Assembly: GCF_900111105.1 (NCBI RefSeq)
Contig: NZ_FOGC01000006.1
Location: 152,977 to 216,976, forward strand
DNA from: Rosenbergiella nectarea
GTDB lineage: Bacteria > Pseudomonadota > Gammaproteobacteria > Enterobacterales > Enterobacteriaceae
DNA length: 64,000 bases
Direction: 5' to 3'
The position numbers and the translations under genes were made by a program. Each line of letters starts with the position of its first letter. Position 1 is the first letter of the stretch. Below are positions 9,317 to 20,665 of this stretch, piece by piece. Below the pieces are notes generated by a model. The model saw nothing but the letters and a program-made list of their open reading frames with translations. It had not been told where the DNA came from and ran no database searches.

Positions 9317-10309
9317 TTACATGAATAGTGCATCAAGGCTCAGGCCTTGACCTTCTAAGATCTCGCGTAAACGACGTAGACCCTCAACTTGGATCTGACG
9401 AACACGTTCGCGGGTAAGTCCGATTTCTTGGCCGACATCTTCAAGCGTAGCTGGCTCGTAGCCTAGCAGACCGAAACGACGCGCGAGAACTTCCCGCTGT
9501 TTGGCATTCAGTTCATACAACCATTTCACGATACTTTGCTTCATATCGTTGTCTTGGTTGGTGTACTCTGGCGAGTTATCATCGTCGTCGGAAATCATGT
9601 CCAGTAATGACGTTTCCGAGTCGCCACCGATTGGCGTATCCACCGAAGCAATACGTTCATTAAGGCGAAGCATTCGACTGACATCCTCGACTGGCTTATC
9701 CAATTTCTGTGCAATATCTTCGGCAGTTGGCTCGTGGTCCAGAACTTGCGTCAGTTCACGTGCAGTACGTAAATACACATTTAATTCTTTAACGATATGG
9801 ATAGGCAGACGAATGGTACGCGTCTGGTTCATGATAGCCCGCTCGATTGTTTGACGGATCCACCATGTCGCATAGGTAGAGAAGCGGAAACCTTTCTCAG
9901 GGTCAAACTTCTCGACCGCACGAATCAAACCAAGGTTACCTTCTTCGATCAGATCGAGTAGCGGCAGGCCACGGTTGTTATAGCGACGCGAAATTTTCAC
10001 CACCAGACGGAGGTTACTTTCGATCATTCTACGGCGTGAAGCGACATCGCCTCGTAGCGCACGACGAGCAAAATAGATCTCTTCTTCTGCAGTAAGCAGT
10101 GGCGAGAAACCGATTTCACCTAGATAGAGTTGAGTAGCGTCCAGAACCCGTTGGGATGAATTCGGCGAAAAGAGATCTTCCTCTGCGCTAGAAATTCCAT
10201 AATCATCTTTAGAATCGCTGGTCGCATTCTGCTCTTCGAAAGCTACATTCTCATGATCGTCATAATCAACATCATGTAACTCTTCAACTTTACGCGTATT
10301 CTGACTCAT
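9317..10309 (-). CDS. rpoS: RNA polymerase sigma-S (RpoS), general stress sigma factor
   Basis: 330 residues, matching E. coli RpoS. Regions 2 to 4 are almost unchanged ([20 protein letters not shown] for region 2, a region 4 helix-turn-helix ending [20 protein letters not shown]). The N-terminal 50 residues are acidic and divergent, as usual. The lysine in HIVKELN, which E. coli needs for RssB binding and ClpXP degradation (K173 there, 174 here), is kept. I chose the ATG at 10309 ([11 protein letters not shown]) over an upstream one because it matches the family start. The gene follows nlpD closely; in E. coli the main rpoS promoter lies inside nlpD, giving a long regulated leader, and the same layout is likely here. 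Confidence 0.98.
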   Translation of the reverse strand: MSQNTRKVEELHDVDYDDHENVAFEEQNATSDSKDDYGISSAEEDLFSPNSSQRVLDATQLYLGEIGFSPLLTAEEEIYFARRALRGDVASRRRMIESNLRLVVKISRRYNNRGLPLLDLIEEGNLGLIRAVEKFDPEKGFRFSTYATWWIRQTIERAIMNQTRTIRLPIHIVKELNVYLRTARELTQVLDHEPTAEDIAQKLDKPVEDVSRMLRLNERIASVDTPIGGDSETSLLDMISDDDDNSPEYTNQDNDMKQSIVKWLYELNAKQREVLARRFGLLGYEPATLEDVGQEIGLTRERVRQIQVEGLRRLREILEGQGLSLDALFM

Positions 10310-10351
10310 TGTGATGCCTCCTGGTCCTGGCAGAGCCAGAAGGCCCTGCAT

Positions 10352-11530
10352 CTATCGCTGCGGTAAATAACGCAACGGATTGACGGATTTTCCTTTATAA
10401 CGAATTTCAAAGTGCAATCTTACCGAACTCGTCCCTGTACTGCCCATGGTGGCAATTTTTTGACCGGCAGTGACTTCTTGTTGCTCTCTAACCAACATCG
10501 TGTCGTTGTGTGCATAGGCGCTGAGGTAATCATCATTATGTTTGATGATAATCAGGTTACCGTAACCGCGTAACGCGTTCCCTGCATACACAACTCTACC
10601 TGCTGCTGTAGAGACCACTGCTTGACCACGAGAACCCGCAATATCGATCCCCTTATTTCCACCTTCCGACGCCGAGAAACCATCAATAATGTTTCCTTTT
10701 GTCGGCCAACGCCAAGTCGTAATTGGCGTCGAGCTGGTCGTACTACTGACGGTCGGAGCGGTTGCCGGTGCCACAATAGGCGCCGCAGCACTCCCTGTTA
10801 CAGCCGCTTTGCTCGGTAATAATTTACTGCTTGATTGAGCAGAATTATTGCTGCTTTGTTCGTCAGAATCTTCAGAATACGTAACTATTGGCTGTTGTGC
10901 AACCTCTTTGGGAACGGTTCTCTGAACATTATTTGCGCTATTGTTATTAGAAGAGATGTTATCTGCTTTACTAATTTCATTAGGCCCTGTTATGGGTTGT
11001 CCCGCACCGTTACCAATTTGGAGAACTTGGCCAGCATTTAAGCTGTAAGGGGCTGCAATACTATTTTTTTGTGCAAGATCACGAAAATCGTTACCTGTAA
11101 TCCATGCGATATAAAATAATGTATCACCGCGCTTAACAGTGTAGGTGCTGCCGTTATAACTACCCTTAGGAATATTCCCATAATTACGGTTATAAACAAT
11201 TTTGCCATTTTGCAGTTTCACTGGCTGGCTACTGACCACTTGCTGAGTAGACTGAACCGGCTGAGTCGATTGTACTGGCATTACTGGCTGAGACGCCTGA
11301 ACGGGTTGTGCGGCCATTGAACGTGGCGCACGTGGGACAGTAGACGACGTCCTCGGATACTGCTGAACCGCACGTTGGGTGGAGCCTGCTGGCGCTCCGC
11401 CACTCGCACCAATAGCTGTGATCGGGGCTTGTGAATCGGTACTATCAGAACTACATCCTGCCAAGCTGGCAGCAATCAATGAGGCGAGCGCCATCTGGCG
11501 ATAATTAATACTGTTGCTTCCTTTGCTCAT
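10352..11530 (-). CDS. nlpD: NlpD, amidase activator lipoprotein
   Basis: 392 residues. The lipoprotein signal ends in the lipobox SLAGC (Cys26). A Ser/Thr/Pro/Gln-rich linker with several QPV repeats leads to a LysM peptidoglycan-binding domain ([14 protein letters not shown]), and the C-terminal LytM/M23 domain is very close to E. coli NlpD. As in E. coli the first zinc-binding His is replaced ([10 protein letters not shown]), so it is an activator of the amidase AmiC during septum splitting rather than an enzyme. It is anchored in the outer membrane facing the periplasm and lies upstream of rpoS on the same strand. Confidence 0.97.
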   Translation of the reverse strand: MSKGSNSINYRQMALASLIAASLAGCSSDSTDSQAPITAIGASGGAPAGSTQRAVQQYPRTSSTVPRAPRSMAAQPVQASQPVMPVQSTQPVQSTQQVVSSQPVKLQNGKIVYNRNYGNIPKGSYNGSTYTVKRGDTLFYIAWITGNDFRDLAQKNSIAAPYSLNAGQVLQIGNGAGQPITGPNEISKADNISSNNNSANNVQRTVPKEVAQQPIVTYSEDSDEQSSNNSAQSSSKLLPSKAAVTGSAAAPIVAPATAPTVSSTTSSTPITTWRWPTKGNIIDGFSASEGGNKGIDIAGSRGQAVVSTAAGRVVYAGNALRGYGNLIIIKHNDDYLSAYAHNDTMLVREQQEVTAGQKIATMGSTGTSSVRLHFEIRYKGKSVNPLRYLPQR

Positions 11531-11661
11531 TCATTCCCCCATAAGGCTTACGGCTATTGGTTTTACGATCCTCGTTCGGACTGTAAACAACTTAAATGAA
11601 ATAATCGTCCAATAATAGCAGGCAACGCCAAGACAGGCTATGAGACGATGTGAGGAAAACG

Positions 11662-12288
11662 TTAAGCCAGATCACCTGGAATTAACGGGACAAACCTTAC
11701 TGGTTCAATCATATCGTCGGTGAATTCTTCGCCAATACGTTGGATTCGCTGTAAAAATTGTTGCTCCTCGCCGACGGGGAGAACCATCACTCCCCCATCG
11801 GCTAATTGCGCCACAAGCTCGAGCGGAATCTGAGGAGCGGCTGCAGTCACAATAATGGCATCGAAAGGGCCACGAGAAACCCATCCATGCCATCCATCAC
11901 CATGGCGTGTTGAGACGTTATGCAAATCGAGGTTTTTCAGTCGTCGTTTGGCCGCCCACTGTAAGCCTTTGATCCGCTCGACCGAATAAACGTGCTCAAC
12001 CAAATTCGCCAATATAGCGGTTTGGTAACCCGACCCCGTGCCAATTTCGAGTACTCGTGAAAAAGGCGTTAGGCCGAGTAGTTCTGTCATTCTCGCAACC
12101 ATATAGGGTTGCGAAATCGTTTGACCGTAGCCGATAGGGAGTGCGTTATTGTCCCAAGCCTTATGCTCAAATGCCTCATCGACAAATTGTTCACGCGGTA
12201 CCAGTGAAATAGCACGCAGTATCGACTCATCAGCAATGCCGTGCTGACGCAAGTAATCAAGTAACATCTCTACACGCCGACTTAGCAT
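11662..12288 (-). CDS. pcm: Protein-L-isoaspartate O-methyltransferase
   Basis: 208 residues, the E. coli length, starting [13 protein letters not shown] at 12288. The SAM-binding motif [13 protein letters not shown] and the preceding [13 protein letters not shown], which forms the isoaspartyl substrate site, are conserved. The enzyme methylates isoaspartate in aged proteins so that they revert to aspartate. It overlaps surE by 7 bp, as in E. coli, and the pair belongs to the stationary-phase survival cluster with nlpD-rpoS. Confidence 0.97.
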   Translation of the reverse strand: MLSRRVEMLLDYLRQHGIADESILRAISLVPREQFVDEAFEHKAWDNNALPIGYGQTISQPYMVARMTELLGLTPFSRVLEIGTGSGYQTAILANLVEHVYSVERIKGLQWAAKRRLKNLDLHNVSTRHGDGWHGWVSRGPFDAIIVTAAAPQIPLELVAQLADGGVMVLPVGEEQQFLQRIQRIGEEFTDDMIEPVRFVPLIPGDLA

Positions 12289-13046
12289 GTGACTGGGCCC
12301 TCGACATTCCCTAACCATTCTGATAATTGGGATACTGCATGGTATGCAGTAAGATCAATACCTAAGGGAGTGATAGAAACATAGCCTTGTTCTACCGCAT
12401 CAAAATCTGTCCCTTCACCCGCATCATGCGGCTTACCTTGTGGCCCGATCCAATAAAGGGTTTCACCCCGCGGATCACGCTGAGTTATTACCTTATTAGC
12501 AGGATGGCGATAACCACAGCGAGTGACTTTCCATCCTTTAATTTCCGCTAAAGGGAGATTAGGAACATTTATGTTTAGTACCGGACTCAACCGCAGCGGA
12601 TGTTTCGCCAGTATTTTCAGAAGCTGGCAGGTAACCTCGGCAGCGGTATCGTAATGGGTATTGCCATTTAGCGATACCGCGAGTGCCGGTAAGCCAAGGT
12701 GACGGCCTTCGATGGCCGCGGCAACCGTTCCTGAATAGATCACATCATCGCCAAGGTTTGGGCCAGCATTAATCCCAGAGATAACAATATCGGGCGCAGG
12801 TGTCATCAGGCAGTTCACACCAAGATAGACACAATCTGTCGGAGTACCGTGCTGCACGGCAATATCACCATTGTCATGATGATAAGTGCGCAGTGGCATA
12901 TCTAGGGTCAATGCACTCGATGCCCCACTACGGTTGCGGTCGGGAGCAATAATTTGGACGTCTACTGCTACGCTACGCAGTGCTTGGGCCAAACGTTGAA
13001 TACCCGGTGCTAAGACACCGTCATCATTACTCAGCAGGATCCTCAA
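12282..13046 (-). CDS. surE: SurE, 5'/3'-nucleotidase and exopolyphosphatase
   Basis: 254 residues. The N-terminal [13 protein letters not shown] carries the two metal-binding aspartates, and [14 protein letters not shown] plus [14 protein letters not shown] complete the active site. SurE dephosphorylates nucleoside monophosphates and short polyphosphate, with a manganese or magnesium cofactor. It is flanked by pcm (7-bp overlap) and truD (20-bp overlap), the usual enterobacterial order, and is probably co-transcribed with both. Confidence 0.97.
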   Translation of the reverse strand: MRILLSNDDGVLAPGIQRLAQALRSVAVDVQIIAPDRNRSGASSALTLDMPLRTYHHDNGDIAVQHGTPTDCVYLGVNCLMTPAPDIVISGINAGPNLGDDVIYSGTVAAAIEGRHLGLPALAVSLNGNTHYDTAAEVTCQLLKILAKHPLRLSPVLNINVPNLPLAEIKGWKVTRCGYRHPANKVITQRDPRGETLYWIGPQGKPHDAGEGTDFDAVEQGYVSITPLGIDLTAYHAVSQLSEWLGNVEGPVTC

Positions 13047-14076
13047 TCATTTCTCCCTGTAACACGAGTTCTCTAACGACACTGGTTGCAAAGCTGCCTG
13101 CTGGCAACCAAAAGTCAAGCTGTAAATGCTGGCCATCTAACCATGTCCACGTCATGTCTCGCGGACAAACGAGCATCGCGCGGCGTGCTGCATCGACACG
13201 CTCATTTGATAACAGCGAGATAAATGCCTGTTGCGTCGCCAACTGTTGTTGCTCGAATTCAGCGGCTACGCCAGTCACGACAGTGTTCCCCTTACCGACT
13301 AATGGGGCGGTTATACGCAGTTCACCTTGTTGGACACGCGTTAGCGTCTCGCTAAATTCTTCTTCGCTCACGACAAACCAGCTCCCCCGCCCGGTAAGCT
13401 GCACACAATCGCCCACCCATAGTGTAGAGAGATTGGATTGTGCCGCGAGTCGAGCACTGGTAACTTGGTTAAAGATATCACTACGTATTGCGGAGAGTAG
13501 CAAGCTGCGCTTGGCACGGTCTTTAATCCGTATCTCTCCTGTTGCCCACTGTTGTGCGAGCGTTAAGTTATGGCGGTCTCGCCCAAAACGCTGTTCACCA
13601 AAATAGTTGGGGACCCCTCGTTCGGCAATCGCGGCTAACCGTTGCTCGACACTCGCTTTATCACTGACATCACGCACGATCAGTTCAAAAGTATTACCGG
13701 CCAAACCACCAATACGCACTTTACGTTGGTGACGTGCCACGTCCAAGATCTCCACCCCTTCAAGGGTAAAGTGTGCAAAACTTGGCATCTCTTTACCCGG
13801 AAGGCGCGCGCAGAACGTTTGCTCAGTGACGGCGTGACGATCTTTCATCCCCGCATAACTGACTTCTCGGGCCGGTATTTTCAAATATTTCGCTAAGGCA
13901 TCTGCCACAAAACGAGTATTGCACCCCGTCTTACGTAGCCGAATTAATAAATGTTCACCTTGCTGATCAGCAGTATAGCCAAGATCTTCAATAACACGGA
14001 AGTCACTCGCTGACTGTTTAATGATGCCTGTCGCTGTTGGCTTGCCCAATAGCCATTGCAGTGGAGTCGACTCCAT
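13027..14076 (-). CDS. truD: tRNA pseudouridine-13 synthase TruD
   Basis: 349 residues, the same length as E. coli TruD. The catalytic aspartate lies in the family motif [14 protein letters not shown], and [16 protein letters not shown] is the second signature. It makes pseudouridine at position 13 of tRNA-Glu. Its start codon overlaps the ispF stop by one base, and its 3' end overlaps surE, placing it in the middle of a tight ispD-ispF-truD-surE-pcm operon. Confidence 0.97.
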   Translation of the reverse strand: MESTPLQWLLGKPTATGIIKQSASDFRVIEDLGYTADQQGEHLLIRLRKTGCNTRFVADALAKYLKIPAREVSYAGMKDRHAVTEQTFCARLPGKEMPSFAHFTLEGVEILDVARHQRKVRIGGLAGNTFELIVRDVSDKASVEQRLAAIAERGVPNYFGEQRFGRDRHNLTLAQQWATGEIRIKDRAKRSLLLSAIRSDIFNQVTSARLAAQSNLSTLWVGDCVQLTGRGSWFVVSEEEFSETLTRVQQGELRITAPLVGKGNTVVTGVAAEFEQQQLATQQAFISLLSNERVDAARRAMLVCPRDMTWTWLDGQHLQLDFWLPAGSFATSVVRELVLQGEMIEDPAE

Positions 14077-14555
14077 TATCCGCCAACCTTTACCAGTAGC
14101 GCGACGGCTTCGCAGGCAATCCCTTCACCACGGCCAGTGAACCCGAGTTTTTCGGTGGTGGTGGCTTTGACATTGACGTCATCCATATGACACCCTAAGT
14201 CTTCGGCAATATTAATACGCATCTGTGGAATATGCGGTAACATCTTTGGCGCTTGCGCAATAATCGTCACATCGACATTCCCTATTGCATAACCTTTCTC
14301 TTGAATTCTACGCCAAGCTTCACGCAGCAGTCCGCGACTATCCGCGCCTTTGAAAGCGGGATCGGTATCGGGAAACAGTTTGCCGATATCGCCCAGCGCG
14401 ACAGCACCGAGCAGAGCATCTGTTAATGCGTGTAAGGCGACATCGCCATCAGAATGGGCAAGAAAACCTTGCGGGAAGGGAATGCGAACCCCTCCAATTA
14501 TCAGGGGACCTTCCCCGCCAAAAGCATGTACATCGAAACCGTGGCCAATACGCAT
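14076..14555 (-). CDS. ispF: 2-C-methyl-D-erythritol 2,4-cyclodiphosphate synthase
   Basis: 159 residues, family-typical. The zinc ligands are seen in GHGFDVHAF (D8, H10) and near [18 protein letters not shown]; the [12 protein letters not shown] loop is the nucleotide-contacting region. It catalyses the cyclisation step of the non-mevalonate isoprenoid pathway as a trimer. It follows ispD by 10 bp, the common pairing. Confidence 0.97.
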   Translation of the reverse strand: MRIGHGFDVHAFGGEGPLIIGGVRIPFPQGFLAHSDGDVALHALTDALLGAVALGDIGKLFPDTDPAFKGADSRGLLREAWRRIQEKGYAIGNVDVTIIAQAPKMLPHIPQMRINIAEDLGCHMDDVNVKATTTEKLGFTGRGEGIACEAVALLVKVGG

Positions 14556-14565
14556 TATAATGCTC

Positions 14566-15276
14566 CTATTGGTTTTTTTGAGAGAGATAAAAGCCCGCTA
14601 ACGCCAGATCTTCCGGGCGAGTCACTTTTAAATTATCGCTTCGCCCTTCTACTAATATTGGCTGATAGCCCGCTAGCTCTAAGGCGGAGGCTTCGTCCGT
14701 AATCTCTTTACCTTGTTCAAGTGCTTGATGTAAGCACTGTTTAAGTAGCGATAGGGGGAATAATTGAGGGGTCAACGCATGCCAAAGATCGGCGCGTTCC
14801 ACGCTGTGTTGCACGCGCTGTTCACTAGCAATAGCCCGCTTCATCGTGTCTTTAACAGGGGTGGCTAATAAGCCTCCCACCGTAGAATGGCTAGTCAACC
14901 CGATTAAACGCTCAAGATCCTCAGAGGCTAAACATGGCCGAGCGGCATCATGCACTAGCACCCAAGATGTCGTCTGAGCGTCAATCACCGCCAAGCCTGC
15001 TAATACTGACTCTGCACGGGTTGCACCACCCACCACCGTACTGACACGCGGATCACGCGCAATAGGTAATTGTTGAAATCGATCGTCTTCAGGGTGCAAC
15101 GCAACGATGACCCTATTTATAGCCTGATGATCAATAAGCGCCGCAATGCTGTGTTCAAGAAGAGTTTTGGGGCCAATAGAGAGATATTGCTTTGGGCAAG
15201 ATGATTGCATGCGGCTACCAATACCGGCAGCAGGAACCACAGCAACAATTCCCGTAGTTGAAACGGTTTTCATCAT
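14566..15276 (-). CDS. ispD: 2-C-methyl-D-erythritol 4-phosphate cytidylyltransferase
   Basis: 236 residues. The N-terminal nucleotide-binding motif [19 protein letters not shown] and the [11 protein letters not shown] motif define the cytidylyltransferase fold. It makes CDP-methylerythritol, two steps before IspF in isoprenoid synthesis. Two adjacent Met codons (15276 and 15273) are possible starts. It lies 15 bp after ftsB, as in E. coli. Confidence 0.97.
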   Translation of the reverse strand: MMKTVSTTGIVAVVPAAGIGSRMQSSCPKQYLSIGPKTLLEHSIAALIDHQAINRVIVALHPEDDRFQQLPIARDPRVSTVVGGATRAESVLAGLAVIDAQTTSWVLVHDAARPCLASEDLERLIGLTSHSTVGGLLATPVKDTMKRAIASEQRVQHSVERADLWHALTPQLFPLSLLKQCLHQALEQGKEITDEASALELAGYQPILVEGRSDNLKVTRPEDLALAGFYLSQKNQ

Positions 15277-15291
15277 TGATTTTCGTCGTTG

Positions 15292-15603
15292 TTATTGTCC
15301 TGATGCCGAATTATTTACGGCGTTACGATTCTGTTCAGGCACTAAGCGAAAGAAGGTTTCACCAGGACGAATCATCCCAAGTTCATCTCGAGAACGTTCC
15401 TCAATGGCTTCGGAACCACCATTCAGATCGTCAATTTCAGCGAACAGTTGGTCGTTACGCGCTTTTAATTTGGCATTAGCATCTTGATGCTGCGTAACTT
15501 CCTCGCTGACGCGACTGTAATCATGGATACCATTTTTACCGAGCCACAATGAATATTGTAACCATCCCAGTAAAATGAGTAGCAATAAAGTGAGTTTTCC
15601 CAT
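15292..15603 (-). CDS. ftsB: Cell division protein FtsB
   Basis: 103 residues starting [16 protein letters not shown]. One N-terminal membrane helix is followed by a periplasmic coiled coil ([20 protein letters not shown]), which pairs with FtsL and binds FtsQ in the divisome. The end [12 protein letters not shown] is conserved. A longer frame begins at 15636, but its extra residues do not fit the family start. Confidence 0.96.
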   Translation of the reverse strand: MGKLTLLLLILLGWLQYSLWLGKNGIHDYSRVSEEVTQHQDANAKLKARNDQLFAEIDDLNGGSEAIEERSRDELGMIRPGETFFRLVPEQNRNAVNNSASGQ

Positions 15604-15721
15604 CCTTCCCCCCAACAGAGTCGCTAATCTTCCCATAAGTTAGCGCCCGACTCCACTGTAACCTGTCGCAAGTCAGCGTTTTCCGACAACTTTTAGGCTA
15701 CGCAGTGAGATAACTGTGGCT

Positions 15722-16042
15722 TTACCAGCCGACAAACGCATAAAAGAGTCCCCAAAAACTGCCACTCACTAGCAGTAGTGTCAGTATAAAAGTTAGGAAG
15801 ATCTTCTGTTGTTGCCAAACCGAAATCGCCATCCCAGAAAAAACGGCGACGGGTAATAAAGCCAAAAAGAAAGGCCAAGTATAGAGGAAAAAAAACAGTA
15901 CACTGGCCCCGAACGCGATGAAGGGGGAAAGTATTGCGAGGAAGTAAGCAAAAAGGCCAAAGCACCCCCCCGCAACGAGTGTTGAGGGCCACTCTTTAGG
16001 TAATGAGGGACGGATCATAACGGGGTCTGGCAACTCTGGCAT
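15722..16042 (-). CDS. ygbE: YgbE-like inner membrane protein (DUF3561)
   Basis: 106 residues with three or four hydrophobic helices and a short cytoplasmic N-terminus. Length, hydrophobic pattern and position between ftsB and cysC match E. coli YgbE. No function is established for the family. It begins 26 bp downstream of the cysC stop and may be read from the cys operon. Confidence 0.85.
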   Translation of the reverse strand: MPELPDPVMIRPSLPKEWPSTLVAGGCFGLFAYFLAILSPFIAFGASVLFFFLYTWPFFLALLPVAVFSGMAISVWQQQKIFLTFILTLLLVSGSFWGLFYAFVGW

Positions 16043-16068
16043 AGCAATCGTAACTTATCCTTGGAGGG

Positions 16069-16674
16069 TTAAGCTGCGATAATAGCGCGCTCACGTAACA
16101 GATTGATGATTTGCTCGCTCAGTTTTGTAACCAATTGTTCGCCATCGACCCGTAATTCTGGTGAGAGCGGCGCTTCGTAGCCGGAGCCAATCCCCGTGAA
16201 GTCTTTAATTTCACCCGCTCTCGCTTTCCGATAGAGCCCTTTCGGATCGCGAGCTTCACAGATTTCGGGGGCCGTATCGACAAATATTTCGATGAATCTT
16301 TCTTCACCAATCAGCTCACGTGCTAACTGTCGCTCACTACGGTGCGGCGAAATAAAAGCCGTTAAGACAATCAGCCCGGCATCAGCCATCAACTTCGCCA
16401 CTTCACTGATACGACGAATATTCTCCTTGCGGTCGTTATCACTGAACCCAAGATCTCGGCACAACCCTTGGCGAATATTATCGCCATCGAGCAGAAAGGT
16501 GCTACTCCCCAGCTGATGGAGCGCCTGCTCCACGGCACCTGAAAGTGTCGACTTGCCAGACCCCGAAAGCCCAGTAAACCAGACCACTGCACCACGGTGG
16601 CGGTGCAGCGTTTCACGCATTTCTGGTGTGACGGCATGTTCATGCCACACAATATTTTCAGCTTGCCGACTCAT
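16069..16674 (-). CDS. cysC: Adenylylsulfate kinase CysC
   Basis: 201 residues. The P-loop GLSGSGKST lies at 35-43, and [18 protein letters not shown] and [18 protein letters not shown] are the APS-binding signatures. It phosphorylates APS to PAPS, the substrate of CysH encoded 5 kb away in this window. Its ATG overlaps the cysN stop by 4 bp (ATGA), so the two are translationally coupled. Confidence 0.98.
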   Translation of the reverse strand: MSRQAENIVWHEHAVTPEMRETLHRHRGAVVWFTGLSGSGKSTLSGAVEQALHQLGSSTFLLDGDNIRQGLCRDLGFSDNDRKENIRRISEVAKLMADAGLIVLTAFISPHRSERQLARELIGEERFIEIFVDTAPEICEARDPKGLYRKARAGEIKDFTGIGSGYEAPLSPELRVDGEQLVTKLSEQIINLLRERAIIAA

Positions 16675-18104
16675 TTAAGGCTGTCTCGTAAATTTTTGGC
16701 ATCCCAATGTGGGAAGTGTTTACGGACCAGATCATTAAGTTCAAGTTCGAAAGCACTGAATTGTCCGGTCGATTGTGTCGCGTCGAGCGTACGTGTCTGA
16801 TACACCATGCCCGCGCCCACGGTGACATTACTAAGGCGATCAATAAAGATTAAGCCGCCGGTAACCGGGTTTTCTGCGTAAGGGTCAAGCATTAACGGCT
16901 CATCGAAGGTTAAGGCGACACGCCCAATGGCATTTAGCGGCAGACTCTCCGCCTCGCTGGTGGCTAAGGTATTAATATTGACTTGATGAATGATTTCATC
17001 AACCACCGCGCGTGCCGTTTTACCTGCTACTTTAATCTGGTAACTTTGTCCCGGCTGTAACGCATTCTCTGCCATCCATACCACATCAACTTCTGCAGCA
17101 TGGGTCGGACTTAATTGTGCATCACCGTCAACTAACAGGTCACCGCGCGAAATATCAATTTCCGTTTCCAACACCAGCGTCACGGCTTCGCCTGCCGAAG
17201 CCTGCGGTAAGTCGCCGTCAAAAGTAGTGATCTTAGCCACGCGGCTGCTAACACCGGACGGTAAGACTTTGATGCCTTGTCCAACCGATACCGTGCCTGA
17301 TGCAACAGTGCCGGCATAGCCTCGAAAATCGAGGTTTGGACGATTGACGTATTGTACAGGGAAGCGCATAGCTTGCCCTTCACTCACTCTTATCACTTCC
17401 ACCGTTTCAAGAATTTCAAGCAGTGTTGGCCCGCTGTACCATGGCATGTACTGACTGTTAGCCGCGATATTCTCACCCTCTAGAGCAGAGACTGGAACGA
17501 AACGGATATCGAGGTCTTTCGGTAATTGCTCTGCAAAATCGAGGTATTGCTGGACGATCTCATTAAACGTGGTCTCGTTATACTCAACCAGATCCATCTT
17601 ATTTACCGCAACGACCAAGTGTTTGATACCCAATAAGGTTGAGATAAAACTATGGCGGCGAGTTTGATCCAGTACACCTTTACGCGCATCGATGAGGAGG
17701 ATGGCCAAATCACAGGTCGAGGCACCCGTTGCCATATTCCGCGTATATTGCTCATGCCCGGGGGTGTCCGCGATGATGAATTTGCGTTTTTCGGTAGAAA
17801 AATAGCGGTAAGCCACATCAATAGTGATACCTTGCTCACGCTCGGCTTGTAAGCCATCTACCAGTAAGGCTAAATCAAGCTTCTCACCTTGGGTACCATG
17901 GCGTTTGCTGTCATTGTGTAGCGAAGAGAGCTGGTCTTCATAAATTTGACGGGTATCGTGTAACAGACGGCCAATCAGGGTACTTTTCCCATCATCGACG
18001 CTGCCGCACGTTAAAAATCTTAATAGGCTTTTGTGTTGCTGAGCGGTCAACCAAGCTTCTACGCCACCTTGTTCGGCAATTTGTTGTGCTAATGCATTAT
18101 TCAT
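16671..18104 (-). CDS. cysN: Sulfate adenylyltransferase subunit 1 (GTPase) CysN
   Basis: 477 residues, an EF-Tu-like GTPase. G1 is [10 protein letters not shown] (33-42), G3 is [11 protein letters not shown] and G4 is AVNKMDLV; beta-barrel domains follow. GTP hydrolysis drives APS formation by CysD. It lies 10 bp after cysD and overlaps cysC, in the standard cysDNC order. CysB control is expected for these genes, but I did not find a binding site I could support. Confidence 0.98.
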   Translation of the reverse strand: MNNALAQQIAEQGGVEAWLTAQQHKSLLRFLTCGSVDDGKSTLIGRLLHDTRQIYEDQLSSLHNDSKRHGTQGEKLDLALLVDGLQAEREQGITIDVAYRYFSTEKRKFIIADTPGHEQYTRNMATGASTCDLAILLIDARKGVLDQTRRHSFISTLLGIKHLVVAVNKMDLVEYNETTFNEIVQQYLDFAEQLPKDLDIRFVPVSALEGENIAANSQYMPWYSGPTLLEILETVEVIRVSEGQAMRFPVQYVNRPNLDFRGYAGTVASGTVSVGQGIKVLPSGVSSRVAKITTFDGDLPQASAGEAVTLVLETEIDISRGDLLVDGDAQLSPTHAAEVDVVWMAENALQPGQSYQIKVAGKTARAVVDEIIHQVNINTLATSEAESLPLNAIGRVALTFDEPLMLDPYAENPVTGGLIFIDRLSNVTVGAGMVYQTRTLDATQSTGQFSAFELELNDLVRKHFPHWDAKNLRDSLK

Positions 18105-18114
18105 AATCAGATCC

Positions 18115-19023
18115 TTAGAAGTAACCCTGGCGTTTTTTCATTTCCATCGATCCGGCTTGGTCCCGGTCAATAACGCGCCCTTGACGCTCGCTGGTCGTGG
18201 ATACCAACATCTCTTCAATGATTTCCGGTAACGTCTCAGCGGACGACTCTACCGCGCCCGTCAGCGGCCAGCATCCTAGGGTACGGAAACGGACCTTACG
18301 CTGTTCAATTTTTTCACCCGGCTGTAAGTCAATGCGGTCGTCATCGATCATCATTAACATACCATCACGTTCCAATACCGGTCGCTCCGCGGCCAAGTAA
18401 AGGGGAACGATCTCAATATTCTCTAAAAAGATATACTGCCAGATATCGAGTTCGGTCCAGTTAGAGAGCGGGAACACACGGATACTTTCGCCTTTGTTGA
18501 TCTGCCCGTTATAGTTGTGCCAGAGCTCTGGCCGTTGGTTTTTCGGATCCCAACGGTGGAAACGATCACGGAACGAATAAATACGCTCTTTAGCGCGGGA
18601 TTTCTCTTCATCGCGGCGAGCGCCACCGAAAGCCGCATCAAACCCATATTTGTTTAATGCTTGCTTTAACCCTTCGGTTTTCATGATATCGGTGTGTTTG
18701 GCACTACCATGCACAAAGGGATTAATGCCCATTGCCACCCCTTCAGGGTTACGGTGGACGATTAACTCTGCGCCGATTTCTTTGACGGTACGGTCACGGA
18801 ATTCGTACATTTGCTTGAACTTCCAGCCCGTATCGACATGCAAAAGGGGGAACGGTAATTTGCCAGGATAAAAAGCTTTACGGGCTAGGTGCAACATGAC
18901 CGAAGAATCTTTACCGATCGAGTACATCATGACCGGATTAGAAAATTCTGCCGCCACTTCGCGTAGGATGTGAATACTCTCTGCTTCCAGCTGACGCAGG
19001 TGAGTTAGTCGTTGTGGGTCCAT
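18115..19023 (-). CDS. cysD: Sulfate adenylyltransferase subunit 2 CysD
   Basis: 302 residues from the Met at 19023 ([19 protein letters not shown]), as in E. coli. The PP-loop motif [17 protein letters not shown] binds ATP. The C-terminus [20 protein letters not shown] is conserved. With CysN it converts sulfate and ATP to APS. An ATG four codons earlier exists but does not fit the family. It follows cysG by 8 bp, so cysG-cysD-cysN-cysC form one unit. Confidence 0.98.
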   Translation of the reverse strand: MDPQRLTHLRQLEAESIHILREVAAEFSNPVMMYSIGKDSSVMLHLARKAFYPGKLPFPLLHVDTGWKFKQMYEFRDRTVKEIGAELIVHRNPEGVAMGINPFVHGSAKHTDIMKTEGLKQALNKYGFDAAFGGARRDEEKSRAKERIYSFRDRFHRWDPKNQRPELWHNYNGQINKGESIRVFPLSNWTELDIWQYIFLENIEIVPLYLAAERPVLERDGMLMMIDDDRIDLQPGEKIEQRKVRFRTLGCWPLTGAVESSAETLPEIIEEMLVSTTSERQGRVIDRDQAGSMEMKKRQGYF

Positions 19024-19031
19024 ACGATACC

Positions 19032-20447
19032 TCAAATAATGGGTGTAAGCGCTGAAGAGGAAGTAATCGATGCGGATGACTTCTGAAACCAGGCTAAATG
19101 CTTATGTAAGTGAACAACCTCGCCAATCACCACTAATGCCGGCGTAGGCGCTTTGGCCGCTAAGTCCGAGAGCTGGTCGAGGCGACCGGTCAACACCTGT
19201 TGATCCTGTCGAGTCCCTCGCCCAATCACCGCAACGGGCGTATCGGCGGCGCGTCCGTGTTCGATCAGGCGACGGCTAATTTCTGCCGCTTTCACCGTGC
19301 CCATATAAATGGCCAGGGTTTGATCGCTTAAGGCTAAGGCCGCCCAGTCAGGCTCCCGTCCATCTTTACGGCAGTGTCCGGTGATAAACACCGCACTTTG
19401 CGCATAGTCACGGTGGGTCAGCGGAATTCCCGCATAAGCGGTTGCTCCTGCTGCTGCCGTGATCCCGGGAACGACTTGGAAAGGGATGTTTGCCGCAACG
19501 GCTGCTTCAAGCTCTTCGCCCCCGCGCCCAAAAATAAACGGGTCGCCGCCTTTCAGACGAACGACTTTTTTCCCTTCTAACGCCAGGGTGACAAGTAATT
19601 GGTTAGTTTCGTCTTGCGGGACTGAGTGAGCGCCGGCCCGTTTACCCACACAAATACGCTCGGCATCACGACGGACAAGATCCAATACCTCTTCGCTGAC
19701 CAGATGATCGTAAAGCACCACATCGGCCAACTGCATGACTTGTAGACCTCGTAGGGTCAATAGACCAGGATCTCCCGGCCCACCGCCGACTAGATAAATT
19801 TCACCACGTTGTGAAATAGGCTGATGCAAGCTATCTGCCAGGATTTTTTCAGCCTGAGGCAGATTGCCAGCCGTAGCTTGATGTAAATATTCACCGTTAA
19901 AAAGGCGCTCCCAAAAACGGCGTCGATCCGCCATCCGATGGAAACGCTGTTTAACGCGATCGCGCCATTGTCCAGCGAGCTGTGCAGCATCGCCTAACCG
20001 TGCAGGCAATAACGTCTCAATCTTTTCGCGCAATGACCGAGCAAGTACCGGTGCCGTACCCGCAGAGGAGATCGCCACAATAATCGGGGACCGATCGACG
20101 ATTGAGGGAAAAATAAAGCTGCAACGGGCTTGGTCATCGACGACATTGACCAATTTAAACTTACGTTGGGCATCTTGATAGACCCGTTCATTTAATATTG
20201 AATCGTCGGTCGCGGCGATAACAAAGAAAACCTGATCAATTTGTGCCGCATCGTACTCTGTGGCGATCCATAAGACTTTTTTCTCATTGACCCACGCGTT
20301 AACCTCTTCCGAGAGCTGACGAGCGGCGATATGGACGATAGCGTTCGCGCGGAGTAAAAGATCGATTTTTCGCGATGCGATTTCTCCACCACCTATTACT
20401 AGAACCGGGCGGTTTTTTAATTCAGCAAATAGCGGTAAGTAGTCCAC
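19032..20447 (-). CDS. cysG: Siroheme synthase CysG (trifunctional)
   Basis: About 471 residues. The N-terminal precorrin-2 dehydrogenase/ferrochelatase half has the NAD motif [13 protein letters not shown] and the catalytic-region segment [19 protein letters not shown]. The C-terminal SUMT half begins at [18 protein letters not shown] and includes [20 protein letters not shown]. It makes siroheme, the cofactor of CysI. Only GTG starts are available (20453 and 20447); the second gives the E. coli-like N-terminus (M)DYLPLF and is preferred. The placement just upstream of cysD links cofactor supply to sulfate reduction; in E. coli cysG is elsewhere, with nirB. Confidence 0.96.
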   Translation of the reverse strand: MDYLPLFAELKNRPVLVIGGGEIASRKIDLLLRANAIVHIAARQLSEEVNAWVNEKKVLWIATEYDAAQIDQVFFVIAATDDSILNERVYQDAQRKFKLVNVVDDQARCSFIFPSIVDRSPIIVAISSAGTAPVLARSLREKIETLLPARLGDAAQLAGQWRDRVKQRFHRMADRRRFWERLFNGEYLHQATAGNLPQAEKILADSLHQPISQRGEIYLVGGGPGDPGLLTLRGLQVMQLADVVLYDHLVSEEVLDLVRRDAERICVGKRAGAHSVPQDETNQLLVTLALEGKKVVRLKGGDPFIFGRGGEELEAAVAANIPFQVVPGITAAAGATAYAGIPLTHRDYAQSAVFITGHCRKDGREPDWAALALSDQTLAIYMGTVKAAEISRRLIEHGRAADTPVAVIGRGTRQDQQVLTGRLDQLSDLAAKAPTPALVVIGEVVHLHKHLAWFQKSSASITSSSALTPII

Positions 20448-20665
20448 ACACACTCAGTAAAGTTAGTCTTTCAATGAATAAACTATATAAGCTTAATTGC
20501 CTATTGATGAAATGTTGTTTTGGAATGAGCAGTAACTTTATGGAATAAGCTTAGCGATTTTTTTGCTTTAGCCTTTGGCCGTAGTAAATCAGATAATTTG
20601 CTGACTTTACGTGAGGTGATTAATGCTATTATCTTGGCTGAGCCACCGAGTGGAACCCATTAATA